Of a DNA stretch of 7,581 nt, positions 6,466 to 7,581 are shown in pieces; positions within the stretch are counted from its first letter, which is position 1, and each line of letters begins with the position of its first letter. Source of the stretch: JAKFWF01 sp031401535. Its GTDB lineage: Bacteria > Pseudomonadota > Alphaproteobacteria > Rhizobiales > Hyphomicrobiaceae. Below the pieces are notes generated by a model. It searched no databases. It saw only the letters and a list, made by a program, of their open reading frames with translations, and was not told where the DNA came from. The position numbers and the translations under genes are program-made. The stretch lies in assembly GCA_031401535.1 (NCBI GenBank), contig JANNRP010000080.1:1-7581 (forward strand), written 5' to 3'.

Positions 6466-7347
6466 TTAGCCACGCGAGGCCGTTAAATTATTTCGCTCCT
6501 CGCCTGGAAAACCTCGCAGTCTGACAAAGCCAGCCGGATCGACGGTCCGTCCCCAATAGACCTCTATGGTTGACCTGTTGAAGTCGGCTGCGACCACAGA
6601 GATCGCGCGATCGAGTGGGGTTGATGGAAATCCTCCGTGCGCGCCCTCGTGCACAACCAATGTCAAAATCTCACCCCGTGCCGCCAATGCTTTTGCATCC
6701 CGGGCGTAACCTGGATTGTCATCGGCCGCGCCACCGGTGATGTCTTCAAAAACAATCCGTGGCACGAAGTCTTTACCCAGCTTCGAACGCAGCTCCCTGA
6801 TGTGATCCAGGGCTGGGCTTTTTGCCACATAGTGGAACCCTGCATCTCGCACGGCAACAGCGTCCTTCAACCAGTCCGCCTGCTGATTTCCCTCACCATG
6901 CAGATGACCATCCTTCTTGTCGCGGGCGGCATCCAGTTCGATGAGATTTGAAAATCGCTTTGCCCCGTAGGAGCGAACGAGCGATTCCTGCTTCCACTTC
7001 GCTTCGGCGATCCGAGCGCTTACGGGCATTCCCTGAGGTGCTGGATCGTCGAATCCATGGACATCGGTCTCGACATACCAAGCAATGATGAACCCCTTAC
7101 CAGGAAAATCCAGTACCCTCCGTACGTCCTCAATTGACCATGAATGATGTGCGGCGACGATGGCATGCGCAGGAAGACGGCTCATGATATTTTCTGTAAC
7201 AGCGCCGGACCGTGAAACCCAATGTGGATAATACGACGCGACGACGGGAACAGAATTCTGTTCGAAGAGCACGGCCGCTGTTGCACGCTCCCATGCTGTC
7301 AGCAGAAAAATGGTGGTTACCGCCAGACAAATAGATGTTGAACGCAT
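6466..7347 (-). CDS. Predicted exported protein of unknown family, possible beta/alpha barrel
   Basis: 293 residues. Residues 1-24 look like a signal peptide (hydrophobic SICLAVTTIFLLTAW, then ERATA before AVLF), so it is probably periplasmic or secreted. I do not recognise the family. Eight hydrophobic beta-strand-like blocks alternate with helical stretches: 33-40 VPVVASYY, 61-67 HAIVAAH, 85-93 GFIIAWYVE, 134-139 NLIELD, 171-177 FHYVAKS, 196-202 PRIVFED, 227-234 ILTLVVHE and 249-255 ISVVAAD. Acidic residues close several of them (E93, E201, D202, E234, D255). This is the layout of a TIM barrel as in many glycoside hydrolases; fold and enzyme role are inference. The ATG at 7347 has AGGAG six bases upstream, and the gene ends in tandem TAA TAA stops. 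GC is about 53% in four sampled lines, well below the other genes, which suggests different ancestry. A tandem repeat lies just upstream. Confidence 0.75.
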   Translation of the reverse strand: MRSTSICLAVTTIFLLTAWERATAAVLFEQNSVPVVASYYPHWVSRSGAVTENIMSRLPAHAIVAAHHSWSIEDVRRVLDFPGKGFIIAWYVETDVHGFDDPAPQGMPVSARIAEAKWKQESLVRSYGAKRFSNLIELDAARDKKDGHLHGEGNQQADWLKDAVAVRDAGFHYVAKSPALDHIRELRSKLGKDFVPRIVFEDITGGAADDNPGYARDAKALAARGEILTLVVHEGAHGGFPSTPLDRAISVVAADFNRSTIEVYWGRTVDPAGFVRLRGFPGEERNNLTASRG

Positions 7348-7353
7348 TCAAAA

Positions 7354-7358
7354 CTCCT
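7354..7358 (-). promoter_or_regulatory. Ribosome binding site of the exported-protein gene
   Basis: AGGAG on the minus strand, six bases before the ATG at 7347. It fixes that start. Confidence 0.7.
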
Positions 7359-7364
7359 GAGCCA

Positions 7365-7413
7365 CGAACGAGGTTAACGCACACCTCGAATGAGGTTAAC
7401 GTCACGTCGAATT
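7365..7413. repeat. Tandem 15-base direct repeat, operator-like, upstream of the exported-protein gene
   Basis: CGAACGAGGTTAACG (7365-7379) and CGAATGAGGTTAACG (7387-7401) differ at one base and start 22 bases apart, about two helical turns. A degenerate third copy may begin at 7408 (CGAATT). Each full copy contains the palindrome GTTAAC. The repeats lie 18 to 66 bases before the ATG at 7347, right next to the ribosome site, where a repressor could block transcription or translation. No known regulator is assigned. Confidence 0.5.
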
Positions 7414-7581
7414 GTTTGTTCCGTTTGGGCAGCGGTCGGCCAAATGTTGGCTAATCGGCAACTGTCTGCACCGATCGACACGCAAGTGATGCCACAATGA
7501 AGGGGCCGGGCACGAGCCTCGGCTATCGGTGGTAGTGATAACCAAAAGCGTTTGAAATTTGTTCCACGGGCCGCCATCGCC
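7414..7581. other. Right-edge stretch with no gene recognised
   Basis: GC is about 50-53% over 7441-7560. It holds a short perfect inverted repeat, GCCAA-ATG-TTGGC (7439-7451). A 67-codon minus-strand frame from 7577 to 7374 runs through it, but it ends inside the tandem repeat and its translation has no recognisable features. It is probably the upstream regulatory region of the exported-protein gene, although no convincing -35/-10 pair is visible. Confidence 0.4.

Noticed and set aside
7374..7577. 67-codon minus-strand frame upstream of the exported-protein gene
   Set aside because: It ends inside the tandem repeat, has no visible ribosome site and no recognisable features, and lies where a promoter is expected. 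A decayed gene remnant cannot be excluded.

Overview
The window looks like chromosomal DNA from a GC-rich alphaproteobacterium. This rests on the high GC of most of the window (60-base lines I counted in the photolyase, TPR and dehydrogenase genes are 62-70% GC) and on the kind of genes present: a class I photolyase, a YkuD-type L,D-transpeptidase and a TtuC/DmlA-type decarboxylating dehydrogenase. I cannot name a genus from the sequence alone.

Positions 1 to about 5954 hold six genes, all on the minus strand. In order of transcription (right to left) they encode a hotdog-fold acyl-CoA thioesterase, a DoxX-family membrane protein, a D-malate/tartrate-type dehydrogenase, an exported protein with about ten TPR repeats, a deoxyribodipyrimidine photolyase, and the N-terminal part of an L,D-transpeptidase cut by the left edge. 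Gaps within the first five genes are 22 to 66 bases, so co-transcription is possible. A weak terminator-like hairpin sits on the photolyase stop codon, followed by a 118-base gap before the L,D-transpeptidase gene. The first three genes could form a small organic-acid/acyl-CoA cassette. The TPR protein and the L,D-transpeptidase are envelope proteins, with the DNA-repair photolyase between them.

Positions 5955 to 6121 are a divergent intergenic region with a small inverted repeat. It leads into a short plus-strand hypothetical gene (6122-6406), which converges on the last gene.

Positions 6466 to 7581 differ from the rest, with clearly lower GC (about 53% in four sampled lines of the gene). 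They hold one minus-strand gene for a predicted exported protein of a family I do not recognise; its strand pattern suggests a beta/alpha barrel. Its upstream region carries a tandem 15-base GTTAAC-containing repeat at 22-base spacing, which resembles an iterated operator. This gene and its repeat are the least explained part of the window. I see no RNA genes, CRISPR arrays, insertion sequences or clear defence or mobile-element genes.
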